64,000 nt of DNA from Dyadobacter beijingensis DSM 21582. GTDB taxonomy: Bacteria; Bacteroidota; Bacteroidia; Cytophagales; Spirosomataceae. The stretch lies in assembly GCF_000382205.1 (NCBI RefSeq), contig NZ_KB907788.1, forward strand, positions 372,001 through 436,000. The letters run 5' to 3'. Shown one piece after another: positions 28,001 through 35,801 of this stretch; position 1 is the first letter of the stretch; each line of letters begins with the position of its first letter. Both the position numbers and the translations under genes were made by a program. The notes under the pieces were generated by a model. That model saw only the letters and a program-made list of their open reading frames with translations. It was not told the DNA's origin and did no database searches.

Positions 28001-28977
28001 ACCAGGAAGGAACGGGTATCGGGCTGGCGATTGTGAAAGAGCTGGTGGCATTGCAGGATGGAAAGGTTTCTGTTCAAACCGATGTGAATGAGTTTGATAC
28101 GGTATTTACCGTGGTGCTACCTTACCGCGAAGGCGAGCCGGCTGCGGCGCAGGAGCCGGATGTTTCGTTATTGAACGGCCATCAAAACGGGCATATTCCC
28201 GACGGGAATAGCCATGTTTTACCAAAAATATTATTGGTGGAGGACAATGCGGGCCTTTCCGGGTTCATTGCCGAGAGCCTTGCAGCAAATTACCGGTTTT
28301 ACACGGCGCAAAACGGCCGGGAGGGCATTGAAATGGCCTCCGATACCATGCCCGACCTCATCATCAGCGATGTGATGATGCCGGTCATGGATGGTTATGC
28401 CTTTTGTCGATACATTAAATCCAGCCTCGAAACGAGCCACATTCCCGTGGTGCTGCTCACGGCCAAATCGGCGCTGGAAAGCCGGGTGGAAGGCCTCGAA
28501 CTGGGGGCTGACGACTACATTACCAAGCCGTTTCACCTGCCCGAGTTGCGCCTGCGCATCCGTAACCTGCTCGACAGGCAGGCGCGCACGTACGAGCGGC
28601 TCCGTGCGCAGTTCACGACGCCCGGGGCACTATCCTCCGACGTTGCCGACGCCACTGATCCTTTTTTGATTAAACTCTACCATATCCTCGATACCCGACT
28701 CGAAAACCCGGAATTCGGTGTGACGGAGCTGATCCGGGAGATCGGAATGAGCAACAGCAGCCTGAACCGGAAGCTGAAAGCGATCACGGACCTGTCGGCT
28801 GTGGAGCTGATCCGCAACTACCGGCTGAAAAAAGCAGCCGCGTTGCTCTCCAAGGGAATGGCTGTCTCGGAAGCGGCCTATGCCGTGGGGTTCGATAACC
28901 TGTCCTATTTCGCAAAATGCTTTCGCGACCTGTACCGCATGACGCCCCGCGAGTTTGCGGCGAGCGGTATTTCCTGA
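25069..28977 (+). CDS. Hybrid two-component system regulator (sensor kinase, receiver and AraC in one chain)
   Basis: A 1302-residue protein started at 25069 (MIRPVTLYLLHWMAAWLCVL, a signal anchor). The periplasmic part is two propellers of Reg_prop repeats (GFIWLATRDGLCRFDG and related) and a Y_Y_Y domain (LEGVDAQWIE... YTDLRPGSYILRLNASN). A transmembrane helix follows (WWACTLYALAFAGGVFGLVN). The cytoplasmic part has HisKA with phosphoacceptor His807 (NITHEFRTPL), a HATPase domain, a receiver domain with phosphoacceptor Asp1101 (ISDVMMPVMDGY) and a C-terminal AraC-type DNA-binding domain. Such regulators in Bacteroidota bind breakdown oligosaccharides and activate glycan-use genes; the ligand here is unknown. 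The divergent beta-helix gene is a likely target. Confidence 0.93.
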   Translation: MIRPVTLYLLHWMAAWLCVLSPVFAQVPGEPVPETIAAKQGLPQGFVPAILQDREGFIWLATRDGLCRFDGRHFRVFQPSDSQEVSLSSLGLDNLMPAENGQIWITTDQGQIDLFDPQKETFFNFSKQAFYQQHFGQRFLRNMLPDRRNRLWLMSDGSGLASIDLKTQKITQYDAAAEDSAGIGHAHVRFVSEDRAGNIWAGTNRGLFVLKNGGRHFLKYHSNAPAFASVAPQVRALHELKDGRLLLLSDNAMALLEPASGQCRNFPLPFDTKAQYRHPIVTDSKGNVYFFRMNTLYRFGANDSLALFSTQENVEFKSLLIDRSDVLWAGTNGQGIRKYNLRAGYFQTFAYAKGFIPDLLRHFLDVPQAAIDRLPADLFSYNFRYAFESPRKIWFSAGRTPLYELDLVTRSITPLPFPVEIEDIKRSELAVNLAKDPDGRMWAMYDSLLFSYRNGTWTRFPHPVRPTIESGIHQIVVDRQFVWVATTLRGLYRMDKVSGKITRFGADGRPGALAGDKLYCLFADPMDDNLLWVGTFGSGLCRFDRRTGLSKQLSKQNGLPNNVIYAAIPDRVGNVWVATNQGLSQVNRQTLRTRTYTREDGLMADEFNRFHVLALPDGRMFLGGMEGITAFDSRQSNADTYRPPVHITGIAINNEPLTPRTAAGEAPIAAIQNLDLAYWQNFLTIDFAAMQYNRSDQILYRYQLEGVDAQWIETETPATKYTDLRPGSYILRLNASNTMGVWSPDVRTLHIRIHPPWWRTWWACTLYALAFAGGVFGLVNVYVRTREARQLRELDRMKTQFFSNITHEFRTPLTLILGPAGQMLEEPRPEKDDRRLSLIQRNARQLLGLINQLLDLSKLEAGTARVDAAWGDTGGFVFDLVQPFQLAAEARNIRLVFDNNLKNNYFWFDHEKLERILNNLLSNAVKFANEGGRIAVQLNANEPGGIEIVVANTGTRIPAAQLPHIFDRFYQAGQSTGYQEGTGIGLAIVKELVALQDGKVSVQTDVNEFDTVFTVVLPYREGEPAAAQEPDVSLLNGHQNGHIPDGNSHVLPKILLVEDNAGLSGFIAESLAANYRFYTAQNGREGIEMASDTMPDLIISDVMMPVMDGYAFCRYIKSSLETSHIPVVLLTAKSALESRVEGLELGADDYITKPFHLPELRLRIRNLLDRQARTYERLRAQFTTPGALSSDVADATDPFLIKLYHILDTRLENPEFGVTELIREIGMSNSSLNRKLKAITDLSAVELIRNYRLKKAAALLSKGMAVSEAAYAVGFDNLSYFAKCFRDLYRMTPREFAASGIS

Positions 28978-29114
28978 TCACGATGCCGATTATCCTCCGG
29001 CCGGCGCGGGTTGCCCGGCAGCATTTGGCGCAAATGCCACCGCTGATTGTCACTAAACCCCTCGCATTTTCACCGGGATTCATTTTAGGTTTGTATATCC
29101 AATTAAGCACTTCA

Positions 29115-29654
29115 ATGAATACGCGGGTTAAAGATTATCACAATACGATCGACAACTGGCTGCTGGCGCTGGAACCGTACGACATCGCGCGGCTGCTGGC
29201 CCAGCCGGGGCCTGGCGCATGGTCGCTCGGGCAGGTGTACATGCATATGCTCGACGAGGCGGATTTCCATTTCAACCAGATCAAAATCTGCCTCGCGTCG
29301 AACGACTATGCGATGGAAGATGCTACTTCGGCAGCGAAAACCATGCTGCGTAATAACGCTTTTCCGGACGAGATCATCGAAGGTCCCGCGACGAATGCGT
29401 ACGTTCGCCAGCCCGATTGCAAGCAGTTTTTGATAGACCGTCTCTGCCGCTTGAAAACGCTTGTGATCGAAACGGACCGGCTGATCGCCACGAGCCTGTT
29501 TCACGGAAAAGCAAAGCATCCGGGCCTGCATTACCTGGGTGCGGAAGAATGGTTTCAATTTTCCGAAATGCATTTCAGGCATCATTTGCGGCAAAAAGCT
29601 AGGATCGAGGCGTTTCTGGAACGTACATTTGGCCGGTACGAGCCTCAAACCTGA
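29115..29654 (+). CDS. Cytoplasmic DinB-like protein
   Basis: A 179-residue protein without a signal peptide. The start at 29115 (MNTRVKDYHNTIDNWLL) is chosen because longer frames overlap the end of the regulator gene and carry no conserved sequence. The DinB-like bundle is seen in PGPGAWSLGQVYMHMLDEAD and in EMHFRHHLRQKARIEAFL, whose histidines could bind metal. The stop overlaps the ATG of the next gene by one base (TGATG), so translation is probably coupled. The substrate is unknown. It is distinct from the exported DinB-like protein at 7333. Confidence 0.75.
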   Translation: MNTRVKDYHNTIDNWLLALEPYDIARLLAQPGPGAWSLGQVYMHMLDEADFHFNQIKICLASNDYAMEDATSAAKTMLRNNAFPDEIIEGPATNAYVRQPDCKQFLIDRLCRLKTLVIETDRLIATSLFHGKAKHPGLHYLGAEEWFQFSEMHFRHHLRQKARIEAFLERTFGRYEPQT

Positions 29655-30502
29655 TGGGAAACAAACTGAAACTACTGGTGCTGCTGGCCTGGCTGGCCTG
29701 CGGAACGGCTTCCGCGCAGATCAGGCCGGATACCGCATTACTCGGCCGCAACCCGAAAGCGGGCCGTTTTGCCGCGTTGAGGGGTGTGAAATTGTATTAC
29801 GAGGTGTATGGGGCCGGAGAGCCTGTGCTGTTTATCCACGGCAACGGCGGCTCCATGCGCGATTTCAAACACCAGCTCCGGGCATTTGCACAATCATATA
29901 AGGTGATCCTGCTCGACAGCCGGGCACAGGGCCGTTCGGCGGACGCCGGCGATTCGCTTTCCTACGAAATGATGGCCGACGACACCCACGCATTGCTCGA
30001 ACACCTGAAAATAGACTCGTGCAACGTAGTGGGATGGAGCGACGGGGGCATTAATGCATTGCTGCTTGCCTTGCGCCACCCGGAAAAGGTCCGCAAGCTG
30101 GCCGCTACCGGTGCCAACCTCTGGCCGGATTCCACGGCGCTCGACCCGTGGATGTACAAAGCGATCCTCGGGTGGGATGCCGACCTCGCCACGAAAGCCA
30201 GCGACCCGGCCCGGCGCAACGAGAAGAAACTTGTGCACCTGATGGCCGTCCAGCCGCACATTACGCTGGAACAGCTCCGCGGCGTGCAATGCCCGTCCCT
30301 CATCATCGGCGGCGACCACGACGTAATCCTTCCCGAACACACCGTCCTGATCGCCCGCGCCATTCCAAAATCCTACCTCTGGATTCTGCCCAACTCAGGT
30401 CATTCCACACTGGTACATTACAGCATGGATTTCAACAGGGTTACCATGGAATTTTTCAAAAGGCCGTTCCGGGCTTTCAGCGGGGCCGGAAAGTTGGAGT
30501 AA
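29654..30502 (+). CDS. Exported alpha/beta hydrolase
   Basis: A 282-residue alpha/beta-fold hydrolase with a signal peptide (MGNKLKLLVLLAWLACGTASA). Motifs include LFIHGNGGSMRDF at the oxyanion region, the nucleophile elbow GWSDGG (catalytic Ser), GGDHDVI carrying the probable acidic residue and a C-terminal GHST with the catalytic His. It is periplasmic or secreted and probably hydrolyses an ester or amide. It is coupled to the DinB-like gene upstream. Its substrate cannot be read from the sequence. It is convergent with the putative pilus operon, whose last gene ends 3 nt away. Confidence 0.88.
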   Translation: MGNKLKLLVLLAWLACGTASAQIRPDTALLGRNPKAGRFAALRGVKLYYEVYGAGEPVLFIHGNGGSMRDFKHQLRAFAQSYKVILLDSRAQGRSADAGDSLSYEMMADDTHALLEHLKIDSCNVVGWSDGGINALLLALRHPEKVRKLAATGANLWPDSTALDPWMYKAILGWDADLATKASDPARRNEKKLVHLMAVQPHITLEQLRGVQCPSLIIGGDHDVILPEHTVLIARAIPKSYLWILPNSGHSTLVHYSMDFNRVTMEFFKRPFRAFSGAGKLE

Positions 30503-30504
30503 GG

Positions 30505-30981
30505 TCACAACCCCGAAATCGTGTAAGTCACCGTAGTCGTGTACGTCTTGACGGGCAATGTCACGGACAATCCTTCGATTTTGTATTGAATGGGGATGTT
30601 GTCGCGGTGGGCGGTGAGGTTGAGCAGGCCGGTGAAGAATGTCTGGGGCGTGCTTGTGAGCTGGATGTAGGTCGTGCCGCCGGAGAGGATGGCGATGCCC
30701 GTGCCGTTGCCGGTGCGCTGGACGGATAGTTTCAGCGCCGAATCCCAGTTGGAAGTACTGCTCAAATGTGCCGTTACGGTCCAGCCGAGGAGGGCGTTTA
30801 CTTTCACCAGGGTTTGCGACGCGCTGCTGGTTTCGATGTGCTCGTAGTTTTTGCCGGCCTTGGTAATGGTTGAAGCCAATGACGGGATCGACCACGACGT
30901 GCCGCTGTTGATCACGAACGTTTGTGCGGATGCGGTGAATGCGGCCAGGCATGCCAGGCAGGAAATGATCCAGTGCTTCAT
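30505..30981 (-). CDS. Putative minor or tip fiber subunit of the chaperone-usher-like operon
   Basis: A 158-residue exported protein (signal MKHWIISCLACLAAFTASA). The mature part is entirely beta-rich, resembling SCPU-like pilin folds in spirit: GWTVTAHLSS, GGTTYIQL, NIPIQYKIEGL, and a C-terminal alternating strand (YTTTVTYTISGL). It is the last gene of the operon and begins on the stop codon of the preceding subunit gene (TGATG). Like the other two subunits it ends in an xVTVxYT pattern. Function as a terminal subunit is inferred from position and fold character; the sequence is too diverged to call homology directly. Confidence 0.5.
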   Translation of the reverse strand: MKHWIISCLACLAAFTASAQTFVINSGTSWSIPSLASTITKAGKNYEHIETSSASQTLVKVNALLGWTVTAHLSSTSNWDSALKLSVQRTGNGTGIAILSGGTTYIQLTSTPQTFFTGLLNLTAHRDNIPIQYKIEGLSVTLPVKTYTTTVTYTISGL

Positions 30982-31526
30982 CAGTTGTCGACCATAGTGT
31001 AGCGGACCGTCACATTCGAGGTGCCGCTGCGAATGTTGGCATAATTCTGTATTTCAAGGGAATAGGTGAGTTTGAACCCGCTGCTCCCGTAGGTAATGCC
31101 GGTGTAGGCACCTTTGATATTGTCGATAAAACTCACCGGCACATTGGTGAGGTATTTGTTGGCCGTCACGTAGCTGTTGCCGCCGGTAAACCCCTGTCCC
31201 GTACCCACATAAGCGGCTACATCGAGCCGCAGCCGGATGCCGGCAGGTAGTGTGCCCACGATATCGCCCTTGATGCTCCGCGACGCGCCCGTGGCGACGG
31301 CGGAGGTGAATATCAGCCAGTTGCTCTGGTTGGAAGTGCCCGTACCCACGGTATTGCCTGCTTCGGTAGGCGCGGTCATTTGCAGGGTCACGCCGTTGGC
31401 GGCCGACGGCAGGATGTCCACCAGCGCTACCGACGGCATCGTGAGGCTCACGTCCACGTTCCCGACCGTCTGCGCTTGCGAAGCCAGCCCCAGTAACATC
31501 CCGCATATGAATACCAAACCCCTCAT
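30981..31526 (-). CDS. Putative second fiber subunit, paralogous to the major subunit
   Basis: A 181-residue exported protein (signal MRGLVFICGMLLGLASQAQ). It is clearly related to the protein at 35185: both have an alternating hydrophobic N-terminal strand (VDVSLTMPSVALVDIL here), a SNWLIFTS or NSLWLNYTS strand, and the shared C-terminal region GFKLTYSLEIQNYANIRSG and NVTVRYTMVDN. The ATG overlaps the usher-like gene stop by 4 nt. In a chaperone-usher fiber such an N-terminal strand could act as the donor strand that completes the neighbouring subunit; that reading is inference. Confidence 0.55.
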   Translation of the reverse strand: MRGLVFICGMLLGLASQAQTVGNVDVSLTMPSVALVDILPSAANGVTLQMTAPTEAGNTVGTGTSNQSNWLIFTSAVATGASRSIKGDIVGTLPAGIRLRLDVAAYVGTGQGFTGGNSYVTANKYLTNVPVSFIDNIKGAYTGITYGSSGFKLTYSLEIQNYANIRSGTSNVTVRYTMVDN

Positions 31527-34312
31527 TTTTTTACAGATACTTCAAAACTTCTTTCCGAAAAATGAATACGCTTCTCATTTGGCCTGACTTTAAAGGTGAG
31601 ATCGAGCGTTTTATCGGTTTCCAGGGTAAGCTGGCGGCTCGCATCTTCTACTACAAACCGGTCCTGGCTGCCGGGGATGAATACTGAAATTTCCCAGTTG
31701 CCGGGCCTTACTTCGCGGAAGGAGAACTCGCCCTTGTCGTTCAGTTCGGTGATGTAGCTGCCGCCCTCGCCATTCAGTTTTACGAGGACCACCGGCCTCT
31801 CGCTCAATGCCGACGCGATCCCGTTTTGTTTTCCCTTTAAAAATTCGATCCGGCCCGTCACGCCGCCGGTCCGGGTGAGCGGTATTTCGATCGTCTGCGC
31901 ACTGTCGGGGCGGACGTCCAGGAGCATCGGCATTTTCGTGAGCGGCACCACGCCTTCGGCACCCGATTCGTTCTGCGTAATGCTGAGGTAGTAGCGGTCG
32001 GGCGCAACGCCTTCGAATGAGAACATGCCGGTGCTGTCGGTCATGAACTTGTGGCTGCCGAGCTGGATCAGGTTGCCCTGCTTGCGGTAACCGAAGCCCG
32101 TCAGCCTGCCGCGGACGGTGCCGATATTTTTCTTCCGGCCCAGCGGCACATTGAGGCGCAATGCATATTTGACCTGGAAAAAAAGCGTATTCTGTTCGGT
32201 ATTTGAAATATTCGGAATGTAGGAACGGCCTCCGGAGAAGGAGAAAACGTGTCTTTTCAAATCCAGTACCACCGACGCGTCGAGGAAGCTGCGTCGCACG
32301 TAAAGCTCGTCGGGCGCGTAGTTGTTGCGGTACATCAGGCTCGCGTACAGGTTCCGTTTGACATTCAATCGGGCGTTGCCGCCATAGAAAAAAAGGTTTT
32401 CCACGATGCCTGCGTTCGAAAACTTGCTCGTATGCTGGTGCTCGAAATACCCGCCGAGCCAGAACCACGGAAACAGCCGCACCGCCGGCTGGGCGAGGTT
32501 CGAGAACGACTCGTTACGGCCGTCGTTATCGGGCGCGAGGTGATTTTTGGAATACCCATAGCGGCCCTGGTAAAAGAGCGTAAACTTTTTGGCCGTGAGG
32601 TTATAGGAAATGTTGCTGAAATTCTCCGAGTAATGGAACGATGCCGGTTCCTGCCTGTCCTTGCGCTCGCCCGTAGAGTAGAAAAGAAAAAAACGGTTGC
32701 GCTGGTCGGGCTGGTAGGAGGCGTAGGCCATGTAGGAGCGGTCTTTGGGCGACACGCTGTACAAGTTAGCGTCCAGGCTCGGGTTTACATCGGAGAAATT
32801 GTTACTCGCGCCAATCGTGAGCTTGCGGGTGATGTTGAAGCCGATATTGTTGTTGAACAGGCGGCTATTGTTGTAAAAACCATAAAAATGCTTGCCCGCG
32901 TAAATGACATTGCTCGTGACGCTGATCCATTTTTTGGTCAGTTGCAGCCGCAGGAATGCGCCCATGTCGGTTTTGCCGGCGGCCTGCCCGGCGCTAATCT
33001 CGGTTTCCAAGTTGAATTCCTTCGTGTGTACCTGCGACGCGAGGCCCGCCATATGCGACCAGAAACGCCGGTTGTGAAAAACCACATCCTTGGACGCATA
33101 ATGCACGCCGATATTAGCGGCTTCACTGAATTTGAACATCAATTTCCCACCGTACGAATCCTTCTGGTTCATGAAAAACCGCGCTTTCTGGTAAAATACC
33201 GTGTAGGCCAGTTTGCTGAATTGCTGCTCCACACGCAGCCCGCGCCCGAAGCGGCCGAATTCCATGAGGTTGTTAAGCTGCAAAACATAGTCGCCCGCGG
33301 AAATGAACAGGCGTTTCTTGTAGGCATAATCCAATGAATACTGGTCGTAAGTGCCCACGGCCGGGAATACAAACTGGTTGGGCCCGCGAAGGGTGAAGTC
33401 GATGTAATGGCGGTCTTTCTGGTCGACGAAACCCTTGCCGGTGGCCTGGTACTGGTAGGCCGTCACCTGCCTGCCGCCGTAACGGTACGACAGATACGCA
33501 CCGCCTACTTCCACAGGAAAGCGGAAGTAGCGGTCGATCTTTCTGATTTTGGAGGAAAAAACGGGTATGCTGGTTACGGAATACACGGGCTCTTCGCCGC
33601 CGGTCATCAGTACCGATAGGTTCGACGCGGCCTGCCATGCATTGTTGTCCGTAAATGGGATCACCTGCGCGACGGTCACGTTCATGCCGGCGCCGGGTTC
33701 GAGGGTAAGGGTGTCGGGTGTGTTTTCCACTGTTCCGTGGTCGGATTTCAGGCGGAACGTCTCGGGATGGTTGCCCGAATTGCGGATCAGGTAGGTGAGG
33801 CGAAGGGTGTCGCCTTCGCGGGTAAATTCGGGCTGGGTAGTTACAAACAGCTCCATTTTGCGGACCTGCCGGATCGATACCGGTACCTGGGCGGTAAGCT
33901 GCTGGCCGGCCGTATTCACGCGGAAAGTAACCAGGTAGTCGCCCGACATGCACGCGGCCGGGGTGGCGATGACATAGAAATAGCGGATACTTTTGTCGGA
34001 ATGGGTTCTGGCAGGTTTTCGCTGGGAAAGCAGCCGCCATTTTTCAGGCAGCTGTATGTCTTCCCGCAGCGAATCTGGTAGGAATGAGGAGGACTTGATG
34101 TCAAAAAACAACGTGATATGGCCGCCGGGAACGATGGTGTCCGGCGTGCCGACGCCCGGCGTACCGACGCCCGGCGTGCCGACGCCAGGCGTGCCGACGC
34201 CCGGCGCATTGGCTACGCTGACGGTTATCGGCGATTGCCCATAGCCGTTCAGGCCGATCATCAGCAGCAATATGAATGAAAGCCGGTACAATGGTACGGG
34301 AGGATTATTCAA
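31523..34312 (-). CDS. Putative outer-membrane usher-like beta-barrel protein
   Basis: A 929-residue exported protein. After the signal peptide (about 1-25) come four GVGTP repeats (38-57), then an Ig-like region of about 200 residues with NEW3-like features (TLRLTYLIRNSGNHPETFRL). Residues about 270-725 are a beta-barrel of many amphipathic strands with aromatic girdles (FVFPAVGTYDQYSLDYAYKK, NRFFLFYSTGERKD). Two carboxypeptidase-regulatory-like domains close the chain (about 735-800 and 825-900, for example NDKGEFSFREVRPGNWEISV). This architecture of N-terminal domain, large barrel and two C-terminal beta-sandwiches parallels fimbrial ushers, and it sits between a chaperone-like gene and subunit genes. 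No FimD/PapC family motif was recognised. A non-usher outer-membrane protein is the alternative. Confidence 0.55.
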   Translation of the reverse strand: MNNPPVPLYRLSFILLLMIGLNGYGQSPITVSVANAPGVGTPGVGTPGVGTPGVGTPDTIVPGGHITLFFDIKSSSFLPDSLREDIQLPEKWRLLSQRKPARTHSDKSIRYFYVIATPAACMSGDYLVTFRVNTAGQQLTAQVPVSIRQVRKMELFVTTQPEFTREGDTLRLTYLIRNSGNHPETFRLKSDHGTVENTPDTLTLEPGAGMNVTVAQVIPFTDNNAWQAASNLSVLMTGGEEPVYSVTSIPVFSSKIRKIDRYFRFPVEVGGAYLSYRYGGRQVTAYQYQATGKGFVDQKDRHYIDFTLRGPNQFVFPAVGTYDQYSLDYAYKKRLFISAGDYVLQLNNLMEFGRFGRGLRVEQQFSKLAYTVFYQKARFFMNQKDSYGGKLMFKFSEAANIGVHYASKDVVFHNRRFWSHMAGLASQVHTKEFNLETEISAGQAAGKTDMGAFLRLQLTKKWISVTSNVIYAGKHFYGFYNNSRLFNNNIGFNITRKLTIGASNNFSDVNPSLDANLYSVSPKDRSYMAYASYQPDQRNRFFLFYSTGERKDRQEPASFHYSENFSNISYNLTAKKFTLFYQGRYGYSKNHLAPDNDGRNESFSNLAQPAVRLFPWFWLGGYFEHQHTSKFSNAGIVENLFFYGGNARLNVKRNLYASLMYRNNYAPDELYVRRSFLDASVVLDLKRHVFSFSGGRSYIPNISNTEQNTLFFQVKYALRLNVPLGRKKNIGTVRGRLTGFGYRKQGNLIQLGSHKFMTDSTGMFSFEGVAPDRYYLSITQNESGAEGVVPLTKMPMLLDVRPDSAQTIEIPLTRTGGVTGRIEFLKGKQNGIASALSERPVVLVKLNGEGGSYITELNDKGEFSFREVRPGNWEISVFIPGSQDRFVVEDASRQLTLETDKTLDLTFKVRPNEKRIHFSERSFEVSVKK
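34142..34201 (-). repeat. 15-bp tandem repeat (GVGTP) in the usher-like gene
   Basis: Four 15-bp units (starting at 34142, 34157, 34172 and 34187) differ by single bases. They encode Gly-Val-Gly-Thr-Pro four times just after the signal peptide. Copy-number changes stay in frame. A flexible periplasmic linker is predicted. Confidence 0.9.
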
Positions 34313-35087
34313 CCTGTAAGGAAATATTCGAGCCGAACAGGTCTTTCTTCGTGTCGGCGATGATCACGCAGTCGTATTTGCCTTTCGGTACCTCGGTAAC
34401 GGGAATCTCGAACGTGCTGCAATTGCCCGGATAGAGCATCCGGGTATTGGGTTGCGTCGTTTTGAGCTTGTTACCGGCGCTGTCGTAAATTTCAAGGATC
34501 ACGTTCGTACGCGCGCCGTAGAAGCCGTTGTTTTTCAAAATCACTTTCAAAACGGACTGCTCGGCAGAAACCTTCTCGTAGGCAACCTTCTCATAAGACA
34601 GCGGCGGCCCTTCCACCGGCCCGATGTCCACGATCACCTGAATGGCATAGCGTACCTTGGAATTGACCTGGATGCCCTGGTGCGCTTCTTCTCGCACAGG
34701 ATCAGCCACTTCGACCATAATCACCTCCCAGTAGGTGCCCGGCAGGCGCTTCGGATCTGCGTCGATCGTGTAGCGCACGTCGTATTCCTCGTTGGTGGCG
34801 ATCACCCGCTCGTCGATATTCGTCTTCAATGCCGCTCCCAGCGACCTCGCATGGCTGCCCGCTTCCGGGTAGGCGGCCTGCTGGTCGCACGGTGAAACGA
34901 GGTCCTGACGGTATACCAGTATACGGGAGTCTTTTCCGCCCTCATTTTTGACTTTGATTGCCCCCTGGACCTTCATGTCGGCGGCGGAAATGCTGTGGTT
35001 GTGTGTCAATCCGTTCAAGATCACCACGGATGCCCGGAGGTAAGCGGGCAAAAGCAGTGTCAGGCTGAGTAGGGCAGAAAATTTCAT
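34305..35087 (-). CDS. Putative two-domain periplasmic chaperone (PapD-like fold inferred)
   Basis: A 260-residue exported protein (signal MKFSALLSLTLLLPAYLRA). Two beta-sandwich domains can be outlined. The first has AIKVKNEGGKDSRILVY, DVRYTIDADPKRLPGTYWEV and VRYAIQVIVDIG, which recall the strand pattern and the basic residues of PapD-type chaperones. The second has SVLKVILKNNGFYGARTNVI and MLYPGNCSTFEIPVTEVPKGKY, like the 'LPG' loop and 'L.aG.Y' strand of archaic chaperones. The usher-like gene overlaps this gene by 8 nt. Size, signal, fold character and position all fit a pilus chaperone; sequence similarity is weak, so the assignment is inferred. Confidence 0.5.
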   Translation of the reverse strand: MKFSALLSLTLLLPAYLRASVVILNGLTHNHSISAADMKVQGAIKVKNEGGKDSRILVYRQDLVSPCDQQAAYPEAGSHARSLGAALKTNIDERVIATNEEYDVRYTIDADPKRLPGTYWEVIMVEVADPVREEAHQGIQVNSKVRYAIQVIVDIGPVEGPPLSYEKVAYEKVSAEQSVLKVILKNNGFYGARTNVILEIYDSAGNKLKTTQPNTRMLYPGNCSTFEIPVTEVPKGKYDCVIIADTKKDLFGSNISLQVE

Positions 35088-35107
35088 CGTGTGTCAAGTG
35101 TAAGCAA

Positions 35108-35142
35108 GCTGCCGGCCGGGTTTTTCGGCCGCCGGCCGGAGC
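35108..35142 (-). promoter_or_regulatory. Intercistronic stem-loop between major subunit and chaperone-like gene
   Basis: On the minus strand GCTCCGGCCGG (35142-35132) pairs with CCGGCCGGCAGC (35119-35108) in an 11-bp, G+C-rich stem with one bulged C. No strong U-run follows in the operon direction. It would be expected to partly stop transcription or protect the upstream message, giving more subunit than chaperone/usher product. Confidence 0.55.
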
Positions 35143-35184
35143 TTTGCGTGCTTGGTTTTGTTGTTGTCTCTGAAAATCAGAATC

Positions 35185-35751
35185 TTAGTTGTCGGCGAGT
35201 GTGTAAGTGACGGTCACCGTGGTTGAGCCTGAACGCAGGTTGGCGTAGTTCGCATCGTCGGCCAGGAATGTGTAGGTAAGCTGGTGGCCGGCATTCGGTC
35301 CTGAGGCTGTGTACGCGCTTCCGATGTCGGAGATGAGCGTCTGGTCGGTGGTAGTGAGGTTAAAACCGGCTGTCGGCGTTCCTTTTGTACCTGCGCCGCC
35401 TGCCGCGCTACCTGCCACGAGGTGAATGTCCACACCGTCTACGAGCGTGCTGGCCTTCACGTTGACCTTTTTGGTAGTAGTACCAGCCTGGATAGACGTG
35501 TAGTTGAGCCACAGCGAGTTGTTAGCTGCCGGCGCGACGATTTTTTCACCCGCCTCATCGTTGGCCGGCTTGGTAAAGCTGGCCGTAAAGTTCTTGGTTC
35601 CGGAAGTTTCAAGATCGAGCAAAGCCACTACGGGCACCACCACCGAAATCTGGTGGTTGTCGGTTTGTGTATCCTGCGCCACGGCACGGCCCGAAAGGCC
35701 CGCCAACATCACCACAAACATAGAGGAGACGAGGGTAATCCTGCTTTTCAT
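35185..35751 (-). CDS. Putative major fiber subunit of the chaperone-usher-like operon
   Basis: A 188-residue exported protein (signal MKSRITLVSSMFVVMLAGLSGRAVA). The mature N-terminus has an alternating hydrophobic segment (HQISVVVPVVALLDLE), followed by NSLWLNYTS, and ends in ANYANLRSG and TTVTVTYTLADN. These are shared with the protein at 30981, so the two are paralogues. It is first in the operon behind a good Bacteroidota promoter and is separated from the chaperone-like gene by 97 nt containing a strong stem-loop, the usual arrangement for a highly expressed major pilin. There is no lipobox, so it is not a Bacteroides type V (FimA/Mfa1) pilin. Confidence 0.55.
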   Translation of the reverse strand: MKSRITLVSSMFVVMLAGLSGRAVAQDTQTDNHQISVVVPVVALLDLETSGTKNFTASFTKPANDEAGEKIVAPAANNSLWLNYTSIQAGTTTKKVNVKASTLVDGVDIHLVAGSAAGGAGTKGTPTAGFNLTTTDQTLISDIGSAYTASGPNAGHQLTYTFLADDANYANLRSGSTTVTVTYTLADN

Positions 35752-35801
35752 AAATGAAAGAAATTAGATAAGTGAACTTTTGCGTTTTTTGTAAAATCAC
35801 A

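Noticed and set aside
30505..35751. Type V (FimA/Mfa1) pilus locus
   Set aside because: The subunits have ordinary signal peptides without a lipobox, and a chaperone-like and large barrel protein are present, which type V pili do not use.
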